From: Dermacentor variabilis
Taxonomy: Eukaryota; Arthropoda; Arachnida; Ixodida; Ixodidae
Length of the DNA: 64,000 bases
Direction: 5' to 3'
Assembly (NCBI RefSeq): GCF_050947875.1
Contig: NC_134576.1
Span: forward strand, 55,866,255-55,930,254
This document shows positions 33,922 through 46,929 of this stretch, one piece after another (position 1 is the first letter of the stretch; every line of letters starts with the position of its first letter). The notes under the pieces are model-generated. The model worked only from the letters and a program-made list of their open reading frames with translations. It was not told the origin of the DNA and did no database searches. The position numbers and the translations under genes were made by a program.

Positions 33922-36849
33922 AGACAGGACAAGGCGCTACTTGCAACTGTTCATTGAAGTCAAAGGTGGCTTATTATATAGCCATGGGGAGTGGGGGTGA
34001 AAAAAGAGGAACACTGATTATGTGAATGCACACGCGCGAGAGCACTGAAGATACATATGAAGGGAAGCACGTTTAATCTAAATCTAAAACTTATCTATCA
34101 ACATCCTTTTATTTGTGTATATATTCAGAGACTGCTCGGTGCCGAATACTGTCTTTTAGAAAGTCAGTCCTCGTAAGTGATTCTTGCGCACACTTTTTGT
34201 TTTAGAGTTAGAAGAATTAGGCAGTTTGTCGTTAGGCGATCTTGTGCATTTAAGAACTCGAGTGTCGATACCTAGATCTCGATTGCCCAGAGAGTCTGAA
34301 TCAGAACGGCATTCATGATCAACCTGTATTGAAGTCGAACGTCTTGCGAAACCCACACTGTTAGAGGGAAGATCAGTGTGACAATCAGGTGACTTTGTAA
34401 ATAAGGCGGCCGAATTTTGTACACTGTTTGTTATTCTCTGAGACACACCAGATAACCGCGTGGATATTACTGAAACCAAAGAGTCATATAGGCTTAGTAG
34501 GATCTTTCCTAATGCTTTCTTAATCGATTTTTTTTATTTCTATTGCACTACTCTGTGAAAATGACGAGTTCATGCCAAGTGACTGACGGGATCCTACACC
34601 AAGATAATCCGGCCCCCTTTTCTGAACTTCTCCAAGACCATCTCGACGAGAGCACCGCCTCATGTCAATTAGTTCGATGACCTGGGCCTCTTTAAATCTT
34701 TCAGGGGAGTTGGAGTAGTTGGCAGCATGATTTCCACTGCAGAAACAGCATGTCTGATCCTGAGACGTGCAATCGTCTGCAGTATGGTCTTCCCGGCGTA
34801 AACCACAACGGGCACTTTATCTTCAGCAACTAGAGCTGTGTCTGTGCCACCAGCCCTCAACATTGTAGGGGTGGTGAAGGTAAGGGTTCAAGTCTCTATA
34901 TTAATGGCCATGCCTTTGTCTCTGATGAGCGAACCGTCCCTGCAAATGTTGCTATGATTGTTTATGTCGCGACCCTCTCATTGTCTGCAATCCTGGTACA
35001 GCGGTGCATGGAAACTACACGTGCTCGGGAAGATATTATTAGGATTTCGGATAAAGCACCTGTTTCTACATCGCCGGCTAGGCCTTTGCAGCATGCTAGG
35101 GGAGGAGCGACGATGGAGCTCATCGGCTACGCAGCAAAGTTAGTGCAGTTCAAGAGATCCTGTAAGCGGGCCTGGTCTGGTCAACAACAGAGGATCCACC
35201 CACGTCCAAACTGTTGGACCTAGGCTATGTGCTGGAAGTTCAACGAGACTTCTGGAAGCTCAGATTGAATGTCCTTGGAGTCCTTCGTACGAATGACTCC
35301 TCCGTTCGTAGTTACCAAAGCCACAAGGAACGCTACAGTTTCCACTGCGAAGCAAGAATTCCCCTGGTAGATCTTGCGGGGAAATGGAAGCGGACGAGAG
35401 GGTAGCCCTGAGGCCCGGAGATTAACAGACATCACTTTGTCAGTAACCACACATTTAATTAAAAGAAATAAGAAAGAAACAATAAAGTTTAGAAAAGTCA
35501 GATAACCGCCGGCTACTTGTCAGCAAACCCGGATGAAATCCGGACCCTGCCCGGTGAGACTGCTCACGGAACCCTGGGTCCTAAAAAAGCCCCCCAGCCT
35601 GCTGGTCCCGGTTAACGTTCTCGTGTTTCAACCGCGCTTCTCCGTTTCACAGTTATTTCGCGCTGTTCCCCGCAGTTATACAAGACACAGCAGCATACGA
35701 CGGCGAACCAGCAGGGGATTTGCAGCAAATGCTTACACATCATTTCTACAAGTCCCACAGGCGTTTCGGCGTGTAATTTTTCCCGTCCGAATGTGGGCCC
35801 TTAACTAAAAGCACCAAATTACGAGGAAGTGACCTCACCTCATCAACAACAAATATTTTTTTCTCTCTCCCCTCTTTCTCTCTGCGGTAAAGTGAAGCTT
35901 ATGTGATGCGTACGCTTTGTGCTGGGCGCTTTGTTTATTATGCGTGCGGTATGTTTAATCATGCCCGATGGCAGAGATTGTGTTGATACACGTGCTTGAA
36001 AAAGCGGATCACAACAGTAACTGATGAAACGTTCTGTGCTCCGCGGTATATCCGCTTACGGCAAAGGACGGGAGACTTTTTCTGTCTTCGTGGCACTTGA
36101 TGCGCAGCTTTTGCAGAAGAGTAACAGAAAATTAATTGAAGTGTGCGAATGGCTACAGCAAAAGAGAAAACATGTGCGCGACATTTCGAGCAGCACCCGT
36201 GTCGGGGCTCCTTTCTATCCTACACCGCGACCGCTACTAATGCGCAAATGTTGAGCAGGGTATAATGTTGCAACAAAGTACAAATGGAATGGTACTAATT
36301 ACGCCTGTCATGCTTCTATACACAAGCAGACACGTACACTATTTGCTCAGTGTTTTTCGCCATACTTTCTGTGTTCCTGGGCTATGGCTTCACTGTTGTG
36401 AGTGCCAAAGTCGTAATGTAAGACTACGGCGAGAGCGTAAGTGCAATTATGCGTTTCACCGTGATTTATTTTTTTAGAGAGTACAATTTTCTTGAAAAAT
36501 GTGCGTTTGAAAAGTGCTTTCAAAAAATGGGAAGAAAAAGTGCAGTTCTTTGCTAACTGCCTTGTCCAGGCGCCGATTTTTGTTGCACATTTCACGTGGT
36601 ACTGTATGGAAGTTGAAACATACGTGAACCACCTTGTGTTCGCTGATTTCTCAAAGATGCGTTACCGATGAGTTTTCGGGTTCAGACGACAGGGCGAGAT
36701 CCAAGATGTTGGAAGTCTCTTGTGTAATCCGCGTAGGTTCTTTTGTAGTCTGCGTTAAACTGAAGCTTAGACAGATATTTGCGAAGACGTTTGCAGCCGT
36801 ATTATCTAAAATTAAGGTAGCACTGGTTATCATCCTGATGAGCCAATTT
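33922..36849. other. No confident gene
   Basis: GGAACAAAGACAGGACAAGGC near 33915-33940 looks like a retroelement terminal sequence. Frames at 34156-34479 (-), 34669-34863 (-), 34954-35223 (+) and 35533-35808 (+) are unassigned; the 34.1-35.4 kb block may be an unrecognised decayed retroelement. AATAAA at about 35479 follows no identified gene. Confidence 0.25.
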
Positions 36850-38080
36850 TAAGTCCACTGCAGGACGAACACCTCCCAGCGACGCCCAATTATCTCTGTT
36901 GCGTTAGCTGATCCGAACTTGCGCTTGCATATTTCCGTATTTCATTACAGCACCTAATTTTCTGCCGTCCTTGACTGCGCTTCCGTTCACTTGGCACAAA
37001 TTATGTAATTCGAGTGATCCACCAGTTATACAATTACCCTACGCATTATATGGCCTGCTCAGCTCGATCCCCCCCCCCCCATTCACGTCAACTACAATAT
37101 TGCCTATCCCCGTTCACTCTGTGGTCCACATGGTTCCTTTCCGGCCTGGTAACCTCAAGCCTAACTGTTTCCGTCCTGTCAGTCTTCGCACTGTCCTTCA
37201 GTTGTACTCGAGCTTCTTTGTTAGACCCGAAGTTACCGCACCATACGTTAGCAACGGTAGGATGCAATGATTTCGCACTTTTGTTTTCAATGACTACGAT
37301 GCGCTCTCAGTGAGCATTCGGTAATACCTGCCACAGGCAATCCAACTCACTTTTATTCTCGTGCAAATTTCCTTCTCTTGATGAGAGTCCTCTTTGAATG
37401 ATTGACCTTGATAAAGGTACTTCTGTACACCCCCTAGAAATGCACGGGCAATCCTGAATTCTTGTTTTTTGCCGCGCTATTTACCATTATTTGACTTTCT
37501 GATGTTAATATTCCGCCCCACTCCTACAGTTCCTTAGTTAAGGTCGTTGATTATTTGTTGCAATTTATCCGCATTAATATTGAAAGGGACAATGTCATCT
37601 GCAAACCGAAGCCTGCTGAGATATTCCCCGTTTATCCTCTCTCTTAAGCCTTCCCAGTCTAATATCTTGAATACTTAATCAGGGCATGGAATTAATAACA
37701 TTGGAGAGACCGTGTTTCCTTAGATGACCCGTTCCTTGAAAGGTAACTTTCCACTTTTCTTTTGAGAACAAAGGTATCTGTGGGCGTAATCTGTATAGAT
37801 TTCCCAAAATATTCACGTATGCTTCCTGTATTCCTTGAACACGCAATGCCTCTATGACTGCTGGCATCTCTACTGAATCAAATGCATTCTAATAATCTGT
37901 GAAAGGCATATAGAAAGATTGATTGTACTCCGCAGATTTCTCCGTTAACTATTTGACGACATGGATTGATCCACTATATCACTTTCGGAAGCCAGCATGT
38001 TCTCTTGGTTGAAGTGTGCCCCTGAATATATTCGTGTCAGTATTCCAATTTATCTGCGTCAAATAAGTGTTCACTGATAA
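36850..38080 (-). pseudogene. LINE reverse-transcriptase remnant, same family as 10.3-13.9 kb
   Basis: Read on the minus strand, this gives a heavily decayed RT and 3' region. The part 37867-37679 encodes VQGIQEAYVNILGNLYRL, matching the RT segment before the conserved GVRQG motif, which is itself damaged here. The low-coordinate end (CCACTGCAGGACGAA near 36855) corresponds to the 3' end near 10296 in the other copy (CCCACTGCAGGGCAAAG). Frames are broken throughout. Confidence 0.65.
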
Positions 38081-38228
38081 AAAGATGCGTGCAGCAGGAT
38101 GCAGTAATGTAACTTTACTCAGGACTTCATTAGGTTGGTGCGCGAAATCAGATATGTTATGGAAAAGCTGATGAGAAGGCCTCCAATAACAGACTAAGGC
38201 AAGACATGCCATATGAGCCGCATGATTT

Positions 38229-38465
38229 CTAAGAAGAAATGCTTACAAGTGAGCAATATAGCTCTTCATTCAGTGCATGAAGTGCACCACTTCCGACCGC
38301 ACATGTGCCATCTTCATAGTAGACATGGAAACCCGGCAAGTCTGCAAGAACTTCAGCGTCAGTGATGTCTACAGTTAGCCATGCTTCGGTTATTACCAAC
38401 AGATTGCTGTTAGATGAAAGTACGAAGTTCGAGTTACTGTAACGTCTCGGGAGGAAAATTCGCAC
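38229..38465 (-). pseudogene. LINE endonuclease fragment (APE-type, CR1/Jockey-like)
   Basis: A 78-codon minus-strand frame contains LLVITEAWLTVDITDAEVL and LPGFHVYYEDGT. This resembles the early part of the APE-type endonuclease of CR1/Jockey-like LINEs, where a TETWL motif carries the catalytic Glu; here it reads TEAWL with the Glu retained. It is only a fragment, in a different LINE family from the neighbouring RT remnant. Confidence 0.65.
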
Positions 38466-40130
38466 ATTCGTAAAAAATAGCCGAAAGCTCGAGGTTTATT
38501 GATTTGCTATTCGCACGGGAAGACCCAGTTATTTTACAGCTTGACGACTGCTATAACACTTAGCTGGCCATCTGCGATTGCTCATGAGATGTGTAGCGTT
38601 TGCCGTCCAAGAATAAGAGGAAAAGTAATGCGAGCTTTTTTTTTACGTTATTGCGACGGAAGTCCACATGACATCTTCGCTTTTGCTTTTAGTCTGTCAT
38701 TCAATGTTTTTTTGCAGTCTAGTGAGTAGCATTTGTATTTTTTAAGCTAAAACCAGTGAAGGTTTCTTTTCAGCCGCCCATTTTACTTGCCTCTACGCAA
38801 AACATGTTCTTCAGTAGCTTTTTTCCCTTTGTCGACAAGTTCCATTTTTTCGGGAATAACTTAGTGTTTCTTAAGAAGTACTCATACAGCAGCGCTTTAT
38901 TTTTGGTTAGTTTGTTCGCATGTCTTGAGGCTATTCATACAATATTATTAAATGAGAATTAGTGATCTTGTGTTTCGATCGAACTGATCCTTTGCCCCTG
39001 ATAGTTAACTGTGTTTTTAGCATTGGGCAGTACAGGTGTGGCAAATAATCACACCGAAAGAAATACTTCTGCTCTAAATTTATGTGTCTGTGCTTGACTA
39101 TTTATTATTAAAGAAATAGCATTTGTGTTCAAGAAAGTTGAAATTCATTCAACTTGACAATTACACAATATTGCTAGAGTGCATAAAAATTATAGAAAAC
39201 GCTTATACAGAAAAATGCACTATCCAGTCACAAAGCTCCTCTAGTTTATTCAGGCGAAGAACAAACATGCTGTTGCAGAACTACTTGAAGACCGCTTCAA
39301 GCTTGTACATAATCACAACATATCACAGGCAAGCTGATGTTGATGCTGACATGAATCCTTGAAATTAATGGAAAGAGGCTGATCTAAAACTGGGGCATAA
39401 AATAAATGCATTCGAAAGATAGACATGCAGAAAGTATTGCATAGCAATGCAGAGTTCACAATGTGAAAGCATGCACACGCATCATGTTTTACACTGCTTT
39501 GTACTAGAACACATCATGGTAAGTATGACCTCGCACCACATGCAGGGACAGGTTAATAGTTAATACTGAAAGTGAGGAAAAGCGTGTGATCTGCTCATTT
39601 CCCGCCAACGCATACGATTTACTAAAAATGAGCGGTTAAAAAAAACAGAATAATTCTATCGCGCTGACATTGCAAGTGTTTACCATAAATTCAGCAAATT
39701 CTACATAATGTCGAATATTAGACACAAATAATCTATTAGGACTACTAAGAGTGAACATTTCTGCCGCCAACTCAAATATTGACACGTTTAATTGTTCATC
39801 TTTATGCGGTGGCCGCTTTTCACCGACTAACAAATGTTATCGCTCGGTGTCGGACGCGCCTGCATGGATCGGAAGTTTCGCGAATCTTATCGATGGTTCT
39901 ATCCGTTGTCTCCGGTCACCGGACCTTTTGTAATCTGAATGTATATTTCTTTTGTGTGCTTCAGTGTTTCTTAGCAGACAATTGTGCCATGAAACAGCGT
40001 TGGAAGGCAAGAAAAACGGAACATGCGGTCAGTGCATGAAAGTTTGTCAACCCACTCAGCTGTCTATTGTAAGAAAGTACATCTTGACCAGACTTGCTCT
40101 GCATGTACTTACAAAACACTTACATACATG
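38466..40130. other. AT-rich, no supported gene
   Basis: Only short frames are present and none is recognised. No repeat arms or RNA genes were seen. Confidence 0.3.
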
Positions 40131-41594
40131 CTGGGGCCGAATCTTATAACGGTTCGGTTGGGGAACCGTTCCTATGGCCTCACATGATTGGCCAAAATTT
40201 TGATTACGTCACAGGTCGTCAGAGGCAGCGGGGCGGTATCGCAATTTTTGAATACGTCGCGCATCTGTCAATCATCTTCAAAGCGAACCGGTCGTAGGAA
40301 CCCGCGAAGGGGTAGTCCGCTTTGGGTTCCGTTGCTGTGGCTTGGCTGTGGGCTTGCGACCCTGGCCGCGCGCGCCGGTCGCGCGACCCCGGAGACACGC
40401 GGGCGTAGCGCGCGCGTGCGTTGGTTGCTTCGGAGGCTATTACTTGCCTTCGTCGTCAGCTTGGCGTTGCGGCGTTGCTCTTTCAGTATCAACCACGGCT
40501 GGAAGTGCAATACGCGTTCGAAGAAATGAAGGATAATGAATTGCACCGCCCCTGCCGGCTTTCTAAGTAGACCTTTTGCAGGCTACGCTATCAAATGGAG
40601 GAGACTCGGGTGCAAGCGTACCAGTGGTCATTCCACGCAGAGGAAAGAATATTGCGCGCTGCGGTTCATCGCCACCGGCCTGCAGCTCCCAGAGGTCGGT
40701 CGGACGTGAAGCATTCATCGGAATTACCTAGATCTCTGCTGCCGACGCTGTCCACAAAGTTGCTCTCGCACTTACTGTGTTGGCCGGTAGAAGAGCTGAG
40801 TCAGCTTTCCCATGACCTCCGCTTCAAAGCCACTGCCAAGTGGATATTTGCAAGGTGATATCGAATTCCCCGTGCTATCGCCAGCGTGAATAGCTCGCAG
40901 ATCACCGTTCAGCAATCAGAAGGGTTCAAACTAGGCTGGTTAAACGCTTCCTTCGTTCGGCTGATCAAACCATACAGTCAGGATAGGAAGATATATTATG
41001 GAGATATCTTATTTGGCTACCCTTGTTTTTCTAGTTCGGGAGGTCAACACTTTGTTCCTCAATCACGGCCCAGCGCGCACCGTCAGCACCACACTCTTCG
41101 ATTTTGCTTCGCGCAGGCAATGCAGGGCCCGTGTATCGTAATGTTCCATTACGAGTTCCATTGCTTTTATCACGCGACGCGCCGTGGGGCTCAGATCGCA
41201 GGGATAGCGGCAGTGCGGCGCCGAGCGAATCATGTCCGAGCCGATGACGAAGGGAGAAAAAATAAGGAAAATTGATATAGTCGGCAAGTAAAGGTGTCCC
41301 TAAGAACCAGTTCACGGTTTTGTCGCGCTCGCTACTTAAAAGTACTGGCAGTGCGTTCCTGTTGCGTGCATCGTGCGAGCTCCTGGTAGCAGACGAAATA
41401 GCGTTGCAAGCGTACTGTATTTACGCTTGCTATAGACGACCGCACGCCAAGTTTCATCCTAGACGCCAGCGCTCGTTTCTCCCCTGGCGGCACGATTTCG
41501 TCTCCAACGGGTGTAGGTTTCCGCCGCCGGTCGCGCCCACGTTCAGTTCGCGCTGCGCGTGAAACGTCTCTTGTTTGCGACGGCGCCTTTTCGG

Positions 41595-41800
41595 ATGACC
41601 GGAAATTATTATTATGTTGTTAACTGTCACGACAGCAATGTAAACACGAAAGGGTTGATGCCGCCAGTGAACTTCTGCCGATTCACAAGAAAATGGTACG
41701 AAAAAAGCGGACGACAGGCATGGATTACTGCGGTGCGCCGAGCGAAGCAAACAACTGGCAAACACGGATTTGTAGCAAACTGCAAAAAATGGCTTTAGCT
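41595..41800 (+). pseudogene. Degenerate THAP-type zinc-finger remnant
   Basis: The frame from ATG 41595 reads MTGNYYYVVNCHDSNVNTKG, then FCRFTRKWYEKSGRQAWI and AVRR. The spacing matches a THAP domain: the expected first ligand Cys is Tyr here, the second Cys remains, and the RFPRKW-type and conserved Trp segments are clear. The C-terminal C-X2-H part is not readable. It lies within the Harbinger-like element, outside the nested Tc1 copy. It is the least certain of the THAP calls. Confidence 0.5.
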
Positions 41801-41990
41801 CGTATGTGCCGTATGTATGTGCCGCATCGTATGTGCTGACGATTTTTCCAGCGGTACATACGATGTCGTTTCCAATCACCTGTTCAGTGTCACTTACATG
41901 GTTAAGCAGACGCTGACCTTTCGCCGCATTGCAGCCATAAAAATAATCGTCAAGCGTACCGATCTTCTTAAAGGCAAATAGAAGCGTGTA

Positions 41991-43096
41991 CAGTCTGTTT
42001 CACACTAAGGGGAAAACTCGGAACGTATTGCATCGCGATGCGGCAAGCAATGGAGTCGTGCGGCGGCAGCAGCTCGAGCAGGCGCAGACGCTCGAGGGGC
42101 GGAGTCGTGATTCACGTCGTCCGCTACGGCGGCGCGCGCTGGCCGCATTGTATATGCATTGTATATGCAGTGCACGTATATTCACTGTGTGTGCTACCGT
42201 AATAGCAGCTACAAGACGCGCCAAAGTGTGCGCGCAACGTGATCAGTCTTTGTTTGACTCTAAAGGAAAACAAAGCACTCAACAATGATAACTATGGGAG
42301 TCGAACACGATGAAACAAACGGATACGGTTATATGAATGTTTTAGTTTCAGACAATGAGCTGGAAGTGATTTTTCTCGACAATCATTCGCTACTCCAGAC
42401 AGACCCTGTCCGCCGCCGGGGAATTGGACACGTCACGCTCGGAACTTCAGTTAGTATCTCGTCACGTCCCAGCGGCAGCGATGACGACGCTCATCCTGGA
42501 AGGCAGTGAAGTGTAGAATGACTTGATCAGGGATGTATTCACTCGCAGCACGTCTCAGTCGCTGACGATGGTGGATCGAAGCCTTTCCTCGGGCGAGTGA
42601 TAGATGGGATGGTGCGCCAGCGATACTTCCAACGAACCCCAGACGCCCGGGGATTGAGGCGGCCGTTCCAAGAGAGTGACTGCACGCTCTTCTAGCAGTT
42701 CTTGCACAACGCGAGCAGTGTGGATCGGCGACCTATGGCGTTAGAATATATAGGCGCCTTCCAGAAAGGGGCCGTTGCGAATGTATGGAATCAGTACGTC
42801 GTCTATGACTGCCCTGCAGCGATGAACTTACCTTCGAGGCGTATCAGTGGGCGTCGCACAACGCTTTGTAAAGAATACCGGCTCATTTCACGCAGTAACG
42901 ATGAGATCAGCGCACTGCAACTGACAGTAGAACGTTTCCCGACAATGCGGCCAGCGCGCGCCGCCGTAGCAGACGACGCCGTTCAAGATCCCGCCCCTCG
43001 AGCACCTGCGCGAGCTGCTGCCGCCGCCTCACTCAAGCGCTCGCCGCAACGCGATGCAATGCGCTCCGAGTTTTCCCCTAAATGTGAAACAGAATG
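41991..43096 (-). mobile_element. Tc1/mariner-type element, internally decayed, about 1.1 kb
   Basis: It is flanked by TA (41989-41990 and 43097-43098). The inverted ends are CAGTCTGTTTCACACTAAGG and, from the right in reverse complement, CATTCTGTTTCACATTTAGG; similarity extends for roughly 150 bases per arm, including GGGGAAAACTCGGA. TA duplication and size fit Tc1/mariner. It lies inside the Harbinger-like element at 40134-43632, so it inserted later. It carries a transposase remnant on the minus strand. Confidence 0.8.
42420..42940 (-). pseudogene. Tc1/mariner transposase remnant (C-terminal half)
   Basis: On the minus strand the order is PLIRLEGKFIAAG (about 42850), IPYIRNGPFLEGAY (about 42770), RSPIHTARVVQELLEERAV (about 42715), then a shortened PPQSPGVWGSLEVSLA (about 42630) and DVLRVNTSLIKSFYTSLPSR (about 42530). 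These match the DDE transposase C-terminal half. The DLNPIENV-like block carrying the last catalytic residue is missing between QSP and VWG, and stops occur before RHRSPIHTARVV and in the tail. It is therefore inactive. Confidence 0.7.
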
Positions 43097-43635
43097 TACA
43101 TCGCCCTTCGAAGGAAATGTCCACGCTCACACACGTAGGCACACACCGCGCGCGGCACGAAACGTGCCCAAACACGCGCAGTGCAGGAGGCAATCAAGGC
43201 GGTGCGAACGAGAGGTGGGAGAGGGGTACCACCCGCTAATAGAATTTTGCTTCGCATGCGGCGCTCTCAACGCCGGCGCAGCAGCGCCGCTCTCGGTGCC
43301 GTTCTTGTCCATACCGCCTGTCGGCTGAGAGTGGAAAAGAATCACATTAATAAATTACTTCTGCATTGCGTAAACGCCACTCACCACTCGTTTGTAGTTC
43401 AGAACTTGGCATATAATATTTAATTTACATTTTACATTTATTTAGCAAGCAGAAACATTCTGCAATTCCTCGATTAGAGCGTCATATAATGACGTACACT
43501 TCATAGGTGGCACCCTCTCATCTATTGGTCGCGTCCTCCCCTTCTTCCACCACCGGCTTGGGAGTGGCACATTTAGTGACGTAAGCGGCGAAGCGAACGG
43601 TTCGTATTCCGAACCGTTATAAGATTCGGCCCCTG

Positions 43636-44500
43636 CACAGTAGACTTGAAATATTTTTTGACTAACTACGTTAAACAAAGAAAGATTGAGCAGAGTCATG
43701 CCTGTGACCTTCATGTGACCCATCAAGATGGCGCACTGCCCCGATGGCGGCTATCAGTGCTTTTACTTGAGTGCAGGGTGCTCTAATGACCAGAAAAATA
43801 TGCAGGGTGATCATTTTAAGCTTTATGGAATTTATGGATTATCCTGTGGTAGACCACCTAATTGTCCCTGAGCTCGATTATTCCAAAAAGCCAACATGAA
43901 TAGCACTAGAAATCAGAACACACATTTAACTAATTAACGAAAATTCGCTAAATAAAGTATTAATTATATTAAGCTACATATTGGAATTTGCAAATTGTAG
44001 TCGGTGAGCTTGCTGGGCGTACCACTTAAAATAAATTTCCACGACACCGGTTGCAAGGTATTATTTCGCTAAGTGTTATTTCTCCAAGAATCCTCCAGAT
44101 CACTCAAATCCAGCCAGCTGTGAATGTTCAACACATCCAGTGATACCCGAACGAGTTGTCCACGTGACTGAAGAGCATTCCGACGGTGCTGTACACTGCG
44201 AACGCGGAACGGACGAACACGCGCTCTAAACCCTGCCATCAACTGGGGTACGCAAGTAGGCGAAGAGCCGTCGCGAGTGCTTCCTCTCGCGATACCTTGA
44301 CTTCCGGGATGCTCCGGATTTCTGGCATTGACGAGGCCTGCCTCAGCACGTAAATAAATGGAAATTTTCCTATAATTTATCGTTTCCTTATTTCGTTTAT
44401 TAAGCACAAGTAATTTCCCTTGTGTTGTCCCTAGTGTCGGTGTTTGTTGGCTTCTTATGATATGAATGTTAAAAATCGGGCCCCTCGGTTAACCCCCTTT
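43636..44500. other. AT-rich sequence, no supported gene
   Basis: The minus-strand frame at 44069-44407 (112 codons) is unassigned. The block beginning GCAGGGTGATCATTTTAAGC near 43800 may be part of a dispersed repeat, but no second copy occurs in this window. Confidence 0.3.
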
Positions 44501-44519
44501 CTTCTCGTCTGTTACAGTG

Positions 44520-45235
44520 TAGAAAGGTAAGTGTTGCAGTTTCGGCAATGCTTTTCAGGGGGGTCACGGATAATCAAAGCTGTCAAGACGGTAATGTATT
44601 GGCACACAGGAGGCTCTTTATGGCCTTGTGAACGTGTCGCAGGGTGGAAAAGCGTAAACGATTTCATGCGTCGAGTTTTCTTTTTGCCACGCGCTCCTGC
44701 CATGCATATGCACTCTCTCCCCTCCCCAGCCCCCCGCCCCGACGCGGCATGCCAGACAGCAGCAACAGCGCGAAAATTCACAACAAAAGGGAAAGAAACC
44801 TTTGCTTTAAAAAAATATGCTGATCCCGCGTACTGTGCAAATCGATGTAAGCGAAGCATTCTTTGCTGGATGCTTTGATTGACGATAATTAGCGGTGGTG
44901 TTGACGGCTAAAGCTTAATTTCTTCAACGTTTAGTCTAGCACGAGTGCGGTGAGTTGATGTTAAACGTTACCTTGCGGGCACCACTGCTGTTTGTCTGCG
45001 TAGTACACAGAACACACAGGGAGAGGTGTTTGCTTGAGGCGTCGTTGTGCGCCATATTTCATAAACCCTGAGAGGGTTGAGCATAGTCATTGACTGACAT
45101 GCCACATCGTATTGTGGCAGAAGTACCAAACTTGAATAGAACGGTTGCAAAAATACTGTTGCGCAAGCGCGAACACGGCTGTCACGAGCACCCTCTACAC
45201 GGTTGGGTACGAGGAGCAGACGAACAACCACGATA
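44520..45235 (-). repeat. Partial copies of dispersed repeat R1, minus strand
   Basis: The reverse complement of 44535-44590 matches 54780-54830 (TTATCCGTGAC...CAAAAGCATTG...GAAACTGCA). The reverse complement of 44951-45190 matches 55330-55500 (CAGTGGTGC, TCTGTGTGTTCT, CTCTCAGGGTTTATGAAAT). The two blocks are in the wrong order for one simple copy, so rearrangement or two insertions is likely. Confidence 0.5.
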
Positions 45236-46929
45236 GCCTAACCACAACTTGATACGCGGTTTGCAGTGGTTTTGATAGCGGTATTTTCGTGGAAAGGCCG
45301 GCTAGTTGTGTTGCGTATCGTGCGAAAGTTGCTTCGCTAGCAAACGGAGGACGAGTTTATTTCGGTTCCCGCCGAGAATCGCTATCCGGCGGGGAAAGCA
45401 GCGCGGATAAGCGACGGCCGGAGATGCCATCACAGCAAACAACTTGCTCGCTCCTCGCAGAGCTTGTTCTCATCGCGCTACGTGTGGGTACTGAATTGTC
45501 ATGTGCCAGCGCCGCAAAGTTATTTCGGCCTGCAAGCTTCGAGACGCCCTTAAACGCAGCCGCATTTTGCCCGCATTTTGCCGGAAGGTGGAAAGCTCAT
45601 GCATGACGGACAAGGACGCACAGCACTTGCGAAAACGCACTGGTGTCACTCAGTTGTCGCTGACATGTAATTATAATAAATATTATAAAGCGATATCGAA
45701 AGTGCGCCTCGTATGACAATCAGCGCCCAGTACTACGCCACTCAAGTGGCCGAAACACACCATCCGAGGGCAGCTGGTGTCGCCGACGGTCAGCGCGGGG
45801 TGACCACCGCGCGACGGAGTTCTCCTGGTTTGCTCTTTTCTGCCGACGGTGCACAGATATCCAAGTGTATTTTTCATATAGCCTCTCAATATTCATGCAT
45901 GCGTTAAAGTGTTCGCAAAAACTATGCTTTCAATCGCTAGCAGAAGCTTTTCTGTAACCGGTGACACCCACGGCCAGCGAGTAAGGCCTATCTGTCTTCA
46001 TCGGTGGCAGTTAGCGCATACAGTCGTGAGAAAGGGGAAACCATTTGAGACTTTCTCGGATTTTGCGGAGGCGAAAAAAGACCATCGTAGTAAGACAAGC
46101 AACTCCGTGAAACTTTGTTTTGTTGCAGATGGGCCCTATTAGTACTGTAAGCTCTCCTTTAGGCGGAGCATCACGCTCGGCGCGCTGACTTGGTCGGCAT
46201 CCGCCGATCGCTCGAGCCCAGCTCCCGGTTGTCGACGCAGCACCTGACGGCACTTGTAACAGAAACGCCGCGATTCATAAAGCGTTTATTTTCGTGAGCA
46301 TTTTAGCGTCTGGACAATTATATCGCGGTTAAATGAACACAGAGTTGGTTCGCTCTATACTCGGTAGGCAGCAAAGAGCAAGTAAGGTGAGTCACCTTGC
46401 ACGGTAGTTGCTGCGCGTGGCCAATCTGGGAAACCAAGTGTGGACACTGCGACACATTGGCAGTGTGTTTAGACCACCTGCACTCCGCGTTTTGTCGGAG
46501 GAGTGCGGGTCACTCGCATCAGTCCCGTGCCGGCATCAGCAGCCTACGAATATACGATATTTTTAACGTAATGTTCCTTCAGTCCCGAGACTCGATGATC
46601 CTGGCGAATAGTGGTTGTCATAGAAAACAGATATTCCCACACGCGATCAGTTTGAACGGTACGCTTCAAACAGTCGGAGGCCCATGGCATGTACAAAAAC
46701 TGGAACACAGTGACGGCGTCTTCAATTGTTTTTGCCGCAGTGAACACACGCGGTTACCTCGGCAGAGGCCTAGCAGAAGCCAAGAAACGAAGCTCGCTTT
46801 CTAACCGCACACTCTCGCACACAGGGCGCTGCAGCTTTGCCCATTGTGCGCAAGATGGCGCTCACTATTTTGCGAACCGCGGTAGGGATTAAGAAAGGGC
46901 AGATGTGCATGGAAAAGCACGAACAGTCT
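45236..46929. other. No supported gene
   Basis: Frames at 45289-45606 and 46397-46804 are open but unrecognised and lack flanking splice logic I could support. No repeats or RNA genes were identified. Confidence 0.3.

Larger units (their letters stand above)
40134..43632. mobile_element. Harbinger-like DNA transposon, about 3.5 kb, with nested elements
   Basis: The terminal inverted repeats are GGGCCGAATCTTATAACGG at 40134 and its reverse complement ending at 43632. CTG flanks both ends (40131-40133 and 43633-43635); a 3-bp CWG duplication with GGG-type ends is known for animal PIF/Harbinger elements. Each end also forms a hairpin, AACGGTTC-N7-GAACCGTT. A decayed plus-strand stretch at 40520-40860 (ELHRPCRLSK, LRFKATAKW) weakly resembles the N-terminal part of Harbinger transposase. 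The interior carries a Tc1/mariner copy at 41991-43096 and a THAP remnant. An alternative reading with four terminal Gs leaves the duplication ambiguous. Confidence 0.6.
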
